Below are positions 8,543 through 17,079 of a stretch of 64,000 nucleotides of DNA, piece by piece; the first letter of the stretch is position 1, and each line of letters opens with the position of its first letter. The stretch is taken from positions 7,046,501 through 7,110,500 of the forward strand of contig NZ_CP060404.1 of assembly GCF_014295035.1 (NCBI RefSeq), in the 5' to 3' direction. Below the pieces are notes generated by a model that made no database searches, was not told where the DNA came from, and saw only the letters and a list, made by a program, of their open reading frames with translations. This DNA is from Streptomyces buecherae (GTDB taxonomy: Bacteria; Actinomycetota; Actinomycetes; Streptomycetales; Streptomycetaceae). A program made the position numbers and the translations under genes.

Positions 8543-8569
8543 TTACCGAGTTTCGAAACTCGTCAGTAA
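8543..8569. promoter_or_regulatory. Palindromic operator upstream of the AGMO-like gene
   Basis: CGAGTTTCGAAACTCG (8547-8562) is a perfect 16-bp palindrome, flanked by TTAC and GTAA which extend the dyad imperfectly to 8543-8569. It ends 43 bp before the start codon at 8613, a normal place for a repressor site. The size and symmetry fit a TetR-type dimer, but no regulator gene is adjacent, so the factor is unknown. Confidence 0.7.
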
Positions 8570-8612
8570 CAACATCTGTTCATCGCCTCGGGACCGCCCT
8601 TATCGTGCGGAC

Positions 8613-9656
8613 ATGCCGCACCTACCCGATGCCGTGCTCTGGTCCATACCGGCGTTCGTCCTGCTCACCGCCATCGAGATGGTGAGCTATCGGCTGCGCC
8701 CCGACGAGGACGCCGCGGGCTACGGGGCGAAGGACGCCGCGACCAGCGTGACGATGGGCGTCGGCAGCGTCTTCTTCGACCTGCTGTGGAAAATCCCGAT
8801 TGTGGCGATTTACACCGCCCTGTACGAACTCACCCCGCTGCGCGTGCCCGTGCTGTGGTGGACGCTGCCGCTGATGCTGCTGGCCCAGGACTTCCTCTAC
8901 TACTGGTCGCACCGGGGCCACCACGTCGTCCGCGTCCTGTGGGCCTGTCACGTGGTGCACCACTCCAGCGAGAAGTTCAACCTCACCACGGCCCTGCGCC
9001 AGCCGTGGACCTCGCTGACGGTCTGGCCCTTCTACGTGCCGCTGGTGCTGTGCGGCGTGCACCCGGCCGCGGTGGCCTTCCTGTCCGGGGTCAACCTGGT
9101 CTACCAGTTCTGGGTGCACACCGAGCGCGTCGGCAAGCTCCCCAGGCCGATCGAGTACGTCTTCAACACCGCCTCCCACCACCGCGTCCACCACGCCTCC
9201 CAGGGCGGCTACCTGGACCGCAACTTCGGCGGCATCCTCATCGTGTGGGACCGGATGTTCGGCAGCTTCGTCGCCGAGACCGAGCGGCCCGTCTACGGCC
9301 TCACCAAGAACATCCACACCTACAACCCGTTGCGGGTCGCCACCCACGAGTACGCCGCCATCGGCCGTGACCTGGCCGCCGCCGCCGACTGGCACGAGCG
9401 CGCGGGCCTCCTCTTCCGCGGCCCCGGCTGGCAGCCCGAACGCCGCCGCGCCGCCCACGCGCCCGACGACACGGCGCGCACGGGCCCCGTCGCCACGCGC
9501 ACGGACCCCGTCGTCCCGGGCACGGACCCCGTCGCCACGCGCACGGCCGACGACGCCTCGCCGGCGCCCCCGCCCCCCGCGACCGGCGCCCAACCCGCGG
9601 CGGAGCCCGCCCAACCCGCCGCCGAGCCTGGCCGCCGCGTCAAGCGTGCCGCATGA
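8613..9656 (+). CDS. Sterol desaturase/fatty acid hydroxylase family enzyme, alkylglycerol-monooxygenase-like
   Basis: 347 residues from ATG 8613. Four or five membrane segments surround the di-iron His clusters: HRGHH near 106-110, HVVHHSSEKFN near 118-128 and HRVHH near 192-196. The segments HHSSEKFNLTTALRQ, YQFWVHTERV and VYGLTKNIHTYNP are, from memory, close to the same segments of human alkylglycerol monooxygenase (AGMO, TMEM195), which cleaves the ether bond of O-alkylglycerols by hydroxylation. The tail after residue 280 is Pro/Ala/Thr-rich and disordered. It overlaps the lysoplasmalogenase gene by 4 bp (ATGA), so both products are made together. Ether-lipid substrate is inference from similarity and partner; a carotenoid or fatty-acid hydroxylase role remains possible. 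Confidence 0.85.
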   Translation: MPHLPDAVLWSIPAFVLLTAIEMVSYRLRPDEDAAGYGAKDAATSVTMGVGSVFFDLLWKIPIVAIYTALYELTPLRVPVLWWTLPLMLLAQDFLYYWSHRGHHVVRVLWACHVVHHSSEKFNLTTALRQPWTSLTVWPFYVPLVLCGVHPAAVAFLSGVNLVYQFWVHTERVGKLPRPIEYVFNTASHHRVHHASQGGYLDRNFGGILIVWDRMFGSFVAETERPVYGLTKNIHTYNPLRVATHEYAAIGRDLAAAADWHERAGLLFRGPGWQPERRRAAHAPDDTARTGPVATRTDPVVPGTDPVATRTADDASPAPPPPATGAQPAAEPAQPAAEPGRRVKRAA

Positions 9657-10450
9657 GCGGCGAGGCGGCCCGCGCGCCCGGGTCCGCCCGGCCCGCCCGG
9701 TTCGGCGGTCACCTGACCGGCGGACACCGGCACGGCCGGGCCGTGTTCTCCTGTGCCGTCCTGTTCGTCCTGCTCGCGCTGGCGCACCTGACCGCGCTGC
9801 TGGTCCCGGCCGTCTCCGGCGCCTCCGCCGAGCCCGTCGAGTACGCCACCAAGCCCGCGTTGATGCCGGCGCTCGCGGCGTACGCGCTGCTGCGGGGCGG
9901 GCCGCGACCGCTCGTGGGCGCCCTGCTGTTCGGCTGCGGCGGCGACACCCTGCTGCAAGTCGGCGGCGAGCCGGCCTTCCTCGCCGGCATGGCCTCCTTC
10001 GCCGCGGGCCACGTCTGCTACCTGGTCCTCTTCGCCCGCCTCGGCACGAACACCGCGCCCCGCCGCACGGTGGCGCTCATCGCCGCCGGTTACGCGACGG
10101 CCTGGCTGGGCACGGTGGCCCTGCTGTGGCCGGGGCTCGCGGCCGACATGCGTGGGCCGGTCGCCGCGTACAGCCTGCTGCTGACGGCCATGGCCCTGGC
10201 GGCGTTGCGCCTCGGCCCGTGGGCGGGGGCGGGCGGGGCCCTGTTCCTGCTCTCCGACACGCTCATCGCCACCGGTATCGCCGACTGGCCCCAGCCCCCG
10301 GCGCCGCAGTTCTGGATCATGCTGACGTACGGGGGCGCCCAACTGGCCCTCACCGTGGGGGTGTTGCGCGCGTCGGGGGAGGCCGGGGCGCGCGAGGTCT
10401 CCGGCGCGGGCGTACCGGGCCCAGGCCGCGCGGCCCGGCGCGGCGCGTAG
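9653..10450 (+). CDS. YhhN/TMEM86 family lysoplasmalogenase
   Basis: 265 residues with about eight membrane segments. The family pattern EYATKPALMPALAAY (about 62-76), GCGGDTLLQ and FAAGHVCYL is present; the conserved acidic residues in the first and second of these are thought to form the active site. Characterised members (mammalian TMEM86A/B, bacterial YhhN) hydrolyse the vinyl-ether bond of lysoplasmalogens. The ATGA overlap with the AGMO-like gene points to a joint task on ether lipids. The first 25 residues are Ala/Pro/Gly-rich and may not belong to the core; no better start is visible because the overlap fixes it. Confidence 0.88.
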   Translation: MSGEAARAPGSARPARFGGHLTGGHRHGRAVFSCAVLFVLLALAHLTALLVPAVSGASAEPVEYATKPALMPALAAYALLRGGPRPLVGALLFGCGGDTLLQVGGEPAFLAGMASFAAGHVCYLVLFARLGTNTAPRRTVALIAAGYATAWLGTVALLWPGLAADMRGPVAAYSLLLTAMALAALRLGPWAGAGGALFLLSDTLIATGIADWPQPPAPQFWIMLTYGGAQLALTVGVLRASGEAGAREVSGAGVPGPGRAARRGA

Positions 10451-10500
10451 CGCGGCCGGGCTGCCGGGCTGCCGGGCACCGACGCGTCCCGGACGCACGA

Positions 10501-10533
10501 GGGCCGGGCCGCCGACGATCGGCTGCCCGGCCC
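10501..10533. terminator. Nested hairpin between lysoplasmalogenase and protease genes
   Basis: Outer arms GGGCCGGGC (10501-10509) and GCCCGGCCC (10525-10533) enclose an inner stem GCCGA/TCGGC. It separates convergent genes and is likely bidirectional. Confidence 0.75.
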
Positions 10534-10565
10534 CGCGCGCGTCCGCTGACGCCTCCAGCTCGCCG

Positions 10566-12131
10566 TTACTGCGTGACGGCCTTCAGCGCGTTGACGATGC
10601 CGTAGCCGTAGAAGCTGTTCACGTGCTTGGTGCCGGTGCAGGTGGCGTCGGCCTTGCCGTCACCGTTCGGGTCGTACGGGGCGGTCGGGCAGCCCGGGTT
10701 GTCGGCCTGCTGCTTGAGGAGCCACTGCACCTCCTGCGGGCTGGCGTTCGGGTGCGTGCTGCGCACGAGCGCGGCCACGCCCGCGACGTGCGGGCTCGCC
10801 ATCGAGGTGCCCTGGAGGTAGGCGTAGTCGCCGCCGGGCATGGTCGACAGGATGCGGCCGTCCTTGGCGGGCAGCTCGGGCACCTGGTTCCGGTCGCCGC
10901 CGGGGGCCGCGACGTCGATCTGGCCGGAGGCCACCGACGGGTTGAGGCCGTAGTTGGAGTAGTACGACTTCAGCGACTTGACGCCGGTCGCCGAGACCGT
11001 GACCACGCCGGGCAACTGGGTCGGCGCGTCCAGGCACGTGGCCGGGTCGATCTCGCGGTCGACCTCCTGGGAGTCGTTCGGGCTCGACGTGTCCTTGATC
11101 GACTTCCCGCCGAGGTCGAAGTTGGAGTTGCCAGCGGAGGCGACGTTGACGGCGCCCTTGTCCTGCGCGTACTTGGCCGCCCGGCCCACCGCGTCAAGGA
11201 TGGCCCGCTGGTCGGCGTCGTTCTTGCAGTTGAACATCCACGGGTCGACGTAGTAGCTGTTGTTGGTGACCTCGACGCCCTTGTCGGCCGCGAAGACGAA
11301 GGCGCAGACCACGTTCTCGGCGTAGAACAGGCCGGTCTTCTGGTCGCTGACCTTGATGGCGGAGACCTTCACGTTCGGCGCGACGCCGGCGACGCCGACC
11401 CCGTTGCGCGCGGCGGCGACCGAGCCGGCCACGTGGGTGCCGTGGTAGTCCGCGTCCGCGTCGTACGGGCGCCAGGTGCCCTTCGAGGTGTCCAGGACGC
11501 CGTTCGCGCAGTTGGCGGACGCCCGCCGGTCGAAGTTCGGGGCCAGGTCCGGATGGGTGTCGTCCACGCCGGTGTCGATGACCGCGACGGTGACGTTCCT
11601 GTCGCCCGGGTCGACCTTGGCCGCCTCGTCCGCCTTCATCGCGGGCAGGTGCCACTGCAGGGGCTCCAACGGCTCCTGACCGGCCGCTCTCGCCTTCGCC
11701 GCGCCCTGCGCGCTGGCGCGCGGGGCCTTGACCTTCTCCGGCTTGCCGACCTCGGTGGTCGCGGCCTGCGTCAGCGGCGAGGTGCGGGTCGCGCCCGCGG
11801 ACTGCACGCCCTTGACGGACCGTATCTGCGCCGCGAAGTCGGGCGCCGACGCGTGGGCGACGAGCACCCCGATCTTCGGGTAGCTGGCGACGATCGTGCC
11901 GCCCGCCTTCGCTATCTCCTTCTTGACCTTGCCGACGGTGGCCTTGTCGGGGGCCGTGTTCACCACGTACGACAACGCCGGGCCGGCCGCGCGCGGGGCG
12001 CTGGCGGAGGAAGGCGCGTCCTGCGAGGAGGCCGAGGCCGCGCCGGGCAGGAACCCGATGGACGCGGTGAGCGCGAGTCCTGCGGGCACCGCGAGCAGGG
12101 CGCGCCGGCGTCTGGATCGCAGATGAGCCAT
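10566..12131 (-). CDS. Secreted subtilisin-like S8 serine protease
   Basis: 521 residues. A signal peptide (1-35: basic start LRSRRRRALLAVPAG, hydrophobic core, cleavage near ASA) precedes an I9-like prodomain (about 52-120) and the S8 catalytic domain. The triad is visible: Asp in VAVIDTGVDDTHPDL, His in YHGTHVAGSVAA and Ser in GTSMASPHVAG. Several Cys residues in the catalytic domain suggest disulfides, as in other secreted actinobacterial subtilisins. No C-terminal anchor is present, so it should be released to the medium. It probably supplies amino acids from protein or acts in development, which the sequence cannot decide. Confidence 0.93.
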   Translation of the reverse strand: MAHLRSRRRRALLAVPAGLALTASIGFLPGAASASSQDAPSSASAPRAAGPALSYVVNTAPDKATVGKVKKEIAKAGGTIVASYPKIGVLVAHASAPDFAAQIRSVKGVQSAGATRTSPLTQAATTEVGKPEKVKAPRASAQGAAKARAAGQEPLEPLQWHLPAMKADEAAKVDPGDRNVTVAVIDTGVDDTHPDLAPNFDRRASANCANGVLDTSKGTWRPYDADADYHGTHVAGSVAAARNGVGVAGVAPNVKVSAIKVSDQKTGLFYAENVVCAFVFAADKGVEVTNNSYYVDPWMFNCKNDADQRAILDAVGRAAKYAQDKGAVNVASAGNSNFDLGGKSIKDTSSPNDSQEVDREIDPATCLDAPTQLPGVVTVSATGVKSLKSYYSNYGLNPSVASGQIDVAAPGGDRNQVPELPAKDGRILSTMPGGDYAYLQGTSMASPHVAGVAALVRSTHPNASPQEVQWLLKQQADNPGCPTAPYDPNGDGKADATCTGTKHVNSFYGYGIVNALKAVTQ

Positions 12132-12551
12132 GGGTTCTCCCCATCAGTCGTCAGGGCCGTCCGGGCGCGGAGCGCGACCGGACCGGTTATATGACGAGTG
12201 AAGCTAACGCCGAGCGAGGCCGTCCATCAATGGCTGACGTGGAAAAACTCGTTACGGCCAACGGAGTGACACACGGCGTCACCATCCCGAAATGGATCTT
12301 CTCGGATTCCGTCGCCTGCCCCCCTGTTCGGCGGCGCTACCTCGGCCTACGATGCGTGACCCGGATCACTCACCACCCGCCCGACGCCCCGTCCCCTCCA
12401 CCCGCCACCCCCGACCCGCTGCCCGTCCCCGCCCCGCGCCCGGCGGCAACGCCCTTGCCCAGCACGCCAGTCGCCGCCCCCGTCGCCCCGCTCACCGCTT
12501 CCGCGCCCGCCCGTGATCCGTCCCCAGCCAGTCGCCACGTCAGGAGAGACC
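12132..12551. other. Divergent intergenic region, protease / DUF485-ActP
   Basis: 420 bp. The part next to the protease (12180-12310) is less GC-rich than the rest and probably carries its promoter; the remainder is C-rich low-complexity DNA. I see no supported gene or clear operator here. Confidence 0.5.
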
Positions 12552-12899
12552 GTGGACCCCGCACCGCCCCAAGGTCCGGACCGCAAGGCCGGACGACCCG
12601 ACTACATCAAGGTGCAGTCCAGCGAGGAATTCGCCGAACTGCGCCGCGCCCACCGCTCGTTCGCCTTCCCGCTCACGATCGCGTTCGTCAGTTGGTACCT
12701 GCTCTACGTACTGCTGTCGAGCTACGCGGGCGACCTGATGGGCAAGCAGGTCGTCGGCAACGTCAACGTGGCCCTCGTCTTCGGCCTGCTGCAGTTCCTG
12801 TCCACCTTCGCCATCGCCTGGTGGTACGCCCGCCACGCCAACGCCAAGCTCGACCCGCGCGCCAGCGCGATCAAGGCCCGCCTGGAGAGTGAGTCGTGA
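12552..12899 (+). CDS. DUF485 membrane protein of the acetate permease operon
   Basis: 115 residues from GTG 12552, with AGGAG five bases upstream. A soluble start is followed by two membrane segments (about 38-60 and 72-92), the typical DUF485 layout (YjcH in E. coli). In E. coli yjcH lies between acs and actP; here it directly precedes the symporter and overlaps it by GTGA at 12896-12899. It is probably an accessory subunit of the symporter, by family and coupling. Confidence 0.88.
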   Translation: MDPAPPQGPDRKAGRPDYIKVQSSEEFAELRRAHRSFAFPLTIAFVSWYLLYVLLSSYAGDLMGKQVVGNVNVALVFGLLQFLSTFAIAWWYARHANAKLDPRASAIKARLESES

Positions 12900-14518
12900 C
12901 GGATACCCTCCACCTCGCCGCCGAGGGCGTCAGCGACCACCGGCCGCTGATTATCTCGCTGTTCGCGACGTTCGTCCTGGTGACCCTCGGCATCACGGTG
13001 TGGGCCGGCAAGCAGACCAAGGACGCCACCGACTTCTACGCGGGCGGCCGGCAGTTCTCCGGTTTCCAGAACGGCCTCGCCATCTCCGGCGACTACATGT
13101 CCGCCGCGTCCTTCCTCGGCATCGCCGGCGCCATCGCCCTCTACGGCTACGACGGCTTCCTGTACTCCATCGGCTTCCTCGTCGCCTGGCTGGTCGCCCT
13201 GCTCCTGGTGGCCGAGCCGCTGCGCAACTCCGGCAGGTTCACCATGGGGGACGTGCTGGCGTACCGCATGCGGCAACGCCCGGTGCGTACCGCGGCCGGC
13301 ATCTCCACGATCGTCGTGTCGATTTTCTACCTGCTGGCCCAGATGGCCGGCGCCGGCGTGCTGGTCTCGCTGCTGCTCGGCATCACCAGCGAGGCGGGCA
13401 AGATCCTCATCGTGGTGCTGGTCGGCGTGGTGATGATCCTTTACGTCTCGATCGGCGGCATGAAGGGCACCACCTGGGTGCAGATGGTCAAGGCGGTGCT
13501 GCTGATCGCCGGCACCCTGCTGATCACGTTCCTGGTCCTGCTGAAGTACGACTTCAACATCTCGACGCTGCTCGGCGAGGCCGCGGACAACAGCGGCGCC
13601 GGCAGCGCCTTCCTCGAACCCGGCCTCAAGTACGGCATCGACGCGACGACCAAGCTCGACTTCATCTCGCTCGGCATCGCGCTGGTGCTCGGCACGGCCG
13701 GCCTGCCGCACATCCTGATCCGCTTCTACACCGTGCCCACCTCGCAGGCCGCGCGCCGCTCGGTGAACTGGGCGATCGGCATCATCGGCGGCTTCTACCT
13801 GATGACCATCGCGCTCGGCTTCGGCGCCGCGGCGCTCCTGAAACGCACCGACATCATCAGCTCCAACAAGGCGGGCAACACCGCGGCGCCCCTGCTCGCG
13901 CAGGAGATCGGCGGCGGGCCCGACTCGGCGGGCGGGGCGATCCTGCTCGCGGTGATCTCGGCCGTGGCGTTCGCCACCATCCTCGCCGTCGTCGCCGGGC
14001 TCACCCTGGCCTCCTCGTCCTCCTTCGCGCACGACCTGTACGCCAACGTCATCCGCAAGGGCCAGGCGACGCAGAAGGAGGAGGTCTCCGCGGCCCGCTG
14101 GGCGACGGTCGGCATCGGCATCGCGGCCGTGGCGCTCGGCGTCTTCGCCCGCGACCTGAACGTCGCCGGCCTGGTGGCACTGGCCTTCGCCGTCGCCGCC
14201 TCGGCCAACCTGCCGACGATCCTCTACAGCCTCTTCTGGAAGCGCTTCACCACCCAGGGCGCCCTGTGGTCGATCTACGGCGGGCTGTTCTCCTCGGTGT
14301 TCCTGGTGCTCTTCTCGCCGGTGGTCTCCGGCAAGGCGTCGTCGATGTTCCCGGACGTGGACTTCTACTGGTTCCCGCTGGAGAACCCGGGCCTGGTCTC
14401 CATCCCGCTCGGCTTCCTGCTGGGCTGGGTCGGCTCGCTGGTCTCCAAGGAGCCGGTGGACAGGGAGAAGTACGCGGAGCTTGAGGTGCGGTCGCTGACC
14501 GGCCACGGGGCGCACTGA
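12896..14518 (+). CDS. actP: Cation/acetate symporter, SSS family (ActP-like)
   Basis: 540 residues, about 13 membrane segments. Family features: GITVWAGKQTKDATDFYAGG at the N-terminus, SGDYMSAASFLGIAGAIAL in the first core helix, and the conserved GTAGLPHILIRFYTV. ActP carries acetate and other short monocarboxylates with sodium or protons. The overlap with the DUF485 gene supports this assignment. No acs gene is in the window, so the acetate-activating enzyme would be elsewhere. Confidence 0.92.
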   Translation: MTDTLHLAAEGVSDHRPLIISLFATFVLVTLGITVWAGKQTKDATDFYAGGRQFSGFQNGLAISGDYMSAASFLGIAGAIALYGYDGFLYSIGFLVAWLVALLLVAEPLRNSGRFTMGDVLAYRMRQRPVRTAAGISTIVVSIFYLLAQMAGAGVLVSLLLGITSEAGKILIVVLVGVVMILYVSIGGMKGTTWVQMVKAVLLIAGTLLITFLVLLKYDFNISTLLGEAADNSGAGSAFLEPGLKYGIDATTKLDFISLGIALVLGTAGLPHILIRFYTVPTSQAARRSVNWAIGIIGGFYLMTIALGFGAAALLKRTDIISSNKAGNTAAPLLAQEIGGGPDSAGGAILLAVISAVAFATILAVVAGLTLASSSSFAHDLYANVIRKGQATQKEEVSAARWATVGIGIAAVALGVFARDLNVAGLVALAFAVAASANLPTILYSLFWKRFTTQGALWSIYGGLFSSVFLVLFSPVVSGKASSMFPDVDFYWFPLENPGLVSIPLGFLLGWVGSLVSKEPVDREKYAELEVRSLTGHGAH

Positions 14519-14721
14519 CCCCGCTGCTCCGCCCCCGCCGCGCGGGCCCGACGCCACCCGGCGCCTGGCCCGCGCCGCGCCTGGCCGCTCCCCGCAATCG
14601 CACGTTCTGTTGGGTTACGGGGAGATCGCGTACGCTGCGAGACACTTGACGCGGGGCCCCTCCGGCACAGGAGACCCGCCGGCAACGTCAGGTCGTGCGT
14701 CACGCGAGAAGGGTCGCCACC

Positions 14722-15711
14722 ATGCTGCTCGATACCTACGGTCGGGTCGCGACCGACCTCCGGGTGTCCCTCACCGACCGCTGCAACCTCCGGTGCACCT
14801 ACTGCATGCCCGCCGAGGGCCTGAACTGGCTGCCCAAGCCCGAGCTGCTCACCGACGACGAGATCGTCCGGCTCGTCTCCATAGCCGTCACCGAGCTGGG
14901 CGTCACCGAGGTCCGCTTCACCGGCGGCGAGCCGCTGCTGCGCCCCGGCCTGGTCGCCATCGTCGAACGCTGCGCCGCCCTCACCCCCCGCCCCCAGATC
15001 TCGCTGACCACCAACGGCATCGGCCTCGGCCGCACCGCCACCGCCCTGCGCGAGGCCGGCCTCGACCGGGTCAACGTCTCCCTCGACACGCTGCGGCCCG
15101 ACGTCTTCCAGACCATGACCCGGCGCAAGCGGCACCAGGACGTGCTCGACGGCCTCTCCGCCGCCCGCGCCGCCGGCCTCGTACCCGTCAAGGTCAACGC
15201 CGTCCTGATGCCCGGGCTCAACGACGACGAGGCCCCCGACCTGCTGGCCTGGGCCCTGGAGAACCGCTACGAGCTGCGCTTCATCGAGCAGATGCCGCTC
15301 GACGCCCAGCACGGCTGGAAGCGCGAGGGCATGGTCACCGCCGGGGACATCCTGGCGAGCCTGCGCACCCGCTTCGCGCTCACCCCCGAGAACGAGGACG
15401 AGCGCGGCTCCGCGCCGGCCGAGCGCTGGCTGGTGGACGGCGGCCCGGCGCGGGTCGGCGTCATCGCCTCCGTCACCCGCCCCTTCTGCCGCGCCTGCGA
15501 CCGCACCCGGCTCACCGCCGACGGCCAGGTGCGCACCTGTCTGTTCGCCCGCGAGGAGACCGACCTGCGCGCCGCGCTGCGCTCCGGGGCGCCGGACGCC
15601 GAGGTGGCCGAGCGGTGGCGGCGCGCGATGTGGGGCAAGAAGGCCGGCTCCGGCCTCGACGACCCGTCCTTCCTCCAGCCGCAGCGGCCGATGTCAGCTA
15701 TCGGGGGCTGA
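14722..15711 (+). CDS. moaA: GTP 3',8-cyclase MoaA (molybdenum cofactor biosynthesis)
   Basis: 329 residues from ATG 14722, with AGAAGGG eight bases upstream; an in-frame GTG at 14695 would add nine residues. It is a radical SAM enzyme with two [4Fe-4S] clusters: CNLRCTYC (about 25-32) binds the SAM cluster, and CRACDRTRLTADGQVRTC (about 256-273) binds the C-terminal cluster that holds GTP. The C-terminal Gly-Gly needed for activity is present (SAIGG). It makes the first intermediate of molybdopterin. No other moa gene is nearby. Its end overlaps a convergent small gene by 18 bp. Confidence 0.95.
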   Translation: MLLDTYGRVATDLRVSLTDRCNLRCTYCMPAEGLNWLPKPELLTDDEIVRLVSIAVTELGVTEVRFTGGEPLLRPGLVAIVERCAALTPRPQISLTTNGIGLGRTATALREAGLDRVNVSLDTLRPDVFQTMTRRKRHQDVLDGLSAARAAGLVPVKVNAVLMPGLNDDEAPDLLAWALENRYELRFIEQMPLDAQHGWKREGMVTAGDILASLRTRFALTPENEDERGSAPAERWLVDGGPARVGVIASVTRPFCRACDRTRLTADGQVRTCLFAREETDLRAALRSGAPDAEVAERWRRAMWGKKAGSGLDDPSFLQPQRPMSAIGG

Positions 15712-15918
15712 CCACTCGGCCAGCGGCACGGTGTCCTTGAGGAAGCCGCGGATGCTGAGGAACCGCGAGAGGTACTCGCGGTGGGCCGGGCACGCCAGCC
15801 ACGTCTTGCGGCGCTCGGGCGTGTGCAGCTTGGGGTTGTTCCAGGCGAGCACCCACACCGCGGGCTCGCGGCAGCCCTTGGCTGAGCAGATGGCATCGGA
15901 GGTGTCGGACGCGTTCAC
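15694..15918 (-). CDS. Small conserved actinobacterial protein with Cys pairs
   Basis: 74 residues from GTG 15918. Three Cys (CSAKGC and LACPAHREH-like LACPAHREY) with a His suggest a small zinc site. The core WVLAWNNPKLHTPERRKTWLACPAH is, from memory, well conserved in Streptomyces, where it carries no function. It overlaps the end of moaA tail to tail. An upstream ATG (15942) is possible but would add eight poorly conserved residues. Confidence 0.75.
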   Translation of the reverse strand: MNASDTSDAICSAKGCREPAVWVLAWNNPKLHTPERRKTWLACPAHREYLSRFLSIRGFLKDTVPLAEWSAPDS

Positions 15919-15982
15919 GACTGCGACCCTACGCGACGGCAACCGGGGTGATCGGCGGCCCCGATATTGGTCTGGACATGAC

Positions 15983-16018
15983 GACGCCGGGCAGCCACGG
16001 GGGGAGCCGCCCGGCGTC
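15983..16018 (-). terminator. Hairpin downstream of the DUF3099 gene
   Basis: Ten-base arms GACGCCGGGC (15983-15992) and GCCCGGCGTC (16009-16018) form a perfect stem between two minus-strand genes, 120 bp after the DUF3099 stop. Confidence 0.7.
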
Positions 16019-16140
16019 AGTCCGTCGCTCCGACGGGGGATGCGGAGCGCCTACGAAGTATGTCACGCGGGACCCAGTGCGGTGCAGCGGAACCGCGTGA
16101 TTGATCTGAGGTTTTCCTGAGGTTGCCGCGCCGTCCCAGG

Positions 16141-16515
16141 TCAGCCGCGGTGCTCCCGGGACTCGCCCGGAGCAGGCGCCGCCTTCTCGTGTCCGGATTC
16201 CGGTGCGGAGGGCCGATTCGGAGCCATCAGCACGGGCCGGGCGGGGGACGGAATGAACGTGGACGGCAGCCGCGGCGCGTTCTCCCGCCCCGCGTTGGCG
16301 ATCACCACGGAGAAGTACGGCAACAGGATGCCGAGCGCGAGGGCGACGAAGGCGACGTGCCGCTCCACGTTCCACAGCACGGCCGCCAGGACGACGGACA
16401 GCGTACGCACGGACATCGAGATCACATAGCGTCGCTGCCTGCGCCGCACGTCATCGGCCAGGCCCTCCCTGGCTCCAGTGATCCGGAAGACCTCGGGGCC
16501 GTTGTGCTTCCGCAT
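16141..16515 (-). CDS. DUF3099 membrane protein
   Basis: 124 residues. The start (ITGAREGLADDVRRRQRRYV) and two close membrane segments (about 30-48 and 52-72) give the DUF3099 pattern. The tail is Pro/Ala-rich and cytoplasmic. Family function is unknown. It is divergent from the GlsB/YeaQ-type gene with 216 bp between the starts. Confidence 0.85.
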   Translation of the reverse strand: MRKHNGPEVFRITGAREGLADDVRRRQRRYVISMSVRTLSVVLAAVLWNVERHVAFVALALGILLPYFSVVIANAGRENAPRLPSTFIPSPARPVLMAPNRPSAPESGHEKAAPAPGESREHRG

Positions 16516-16731
16516 CTCGCTCCACCACCTACCTGACGGGTCGAACGTACCCGGCTCCGGACACCGTCAACGGTACGCCGCGGCCGGTCCCGGTACGAGA
16601 CCGGGGCACACCCAATGCGCCCGCTCAGCCGACGCCGGCTTGCCCCGAGCCCGTCTCCTGACATGCGGCGTGGGCGAACCGGTCGGACACTTGGACCGGG
16701 ATGCGCACACCACGCCGACAGAGGAGGCGAC

Positions 16732-17004
16732 ATGAGCTGGTTGTGGGCCATCATCGTGGGTCTGGTCCTGGGCCTGCTGGCCAAGGCCATTCTCCCCGGC
16801 AAGCAGAACATCCCGATCTGGCTGACGATCATCTTCGGCATCATCGGCAGCATCATCGGCAACGCGGTCGCTGCCGGGATTGGAGTGGATGACACCAAGG
16901 GGATCGACTGGATTCGGCATCTGCTGCAACTGGCCGGTGCCGTGCTCGTCGTCGGCGTCGGCGACCGGCTCTGGGCATCGATCAAGGGCAAACGCCACGC
17001 CTGA
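16732..17004 (+). CDS. GlsB/YeaQ/YmgE family small membrane protein
   Basis: 90 residues from ATG 16732 behind GAGGAGG. Three hydrophobic segments are visible (2-20, 27-47 and 63-78), the first with the family pattern WAIIVGLVLGLLAKAILPG. Members are called transglycosylase-associated or stress-response proteins; the biochemical role is unknown. A separate link to the Asp23 system in this window is suggestive because GlsB genes accompany Asp23-family (Gls24) operons in enterococci, but it is not demonstrated. Confidence 0.88.
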   Translation: MSWLWAIIVGLVLGLLAKAILPGKQNIPIWLTIIFGIIGSIIGNAVAAGIGVDDTKGIDWIRHLLQLAGAVLVVGVGDRLWASIKGKRHA

Positions 17005-17029
17005 CCCGGTCGGCGACGACCGGGCAGCC

Positions 17030-17072
17030 CCGTCGGGGGCCGACCACGCGCCGCGCGGCCGGCCCCCGACGG
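17030..17072. terminator. Bidirectional hairpin, GlsB / tyrS
   Basis: Perfect 13-bp arms (17030-17042 and 17060-17072) between convergent genes. Confidence 0.8.
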
Positions 17073-17079
17073 CACCCGG

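Larger units (their letters stand above)
8128..8612. other. Intergenic region with tandem repeat and palindrome
   Basis: 485 bp between divergent genes. It holds a 9-bp tandem array (8341-8417) and, close to the downstream gene, a 16-bp perfect palindrome (8547-8562). Open frames here are low-complexity and not supported as genes. Confidence 0.7.

Noticed and set aside
12191..12892. Open frame upstream of and overlapping the DUF485 gene
   Set aside because: Pro/Ala/Arg-rich translation in a different frame from the supported gene; no family resemblance.
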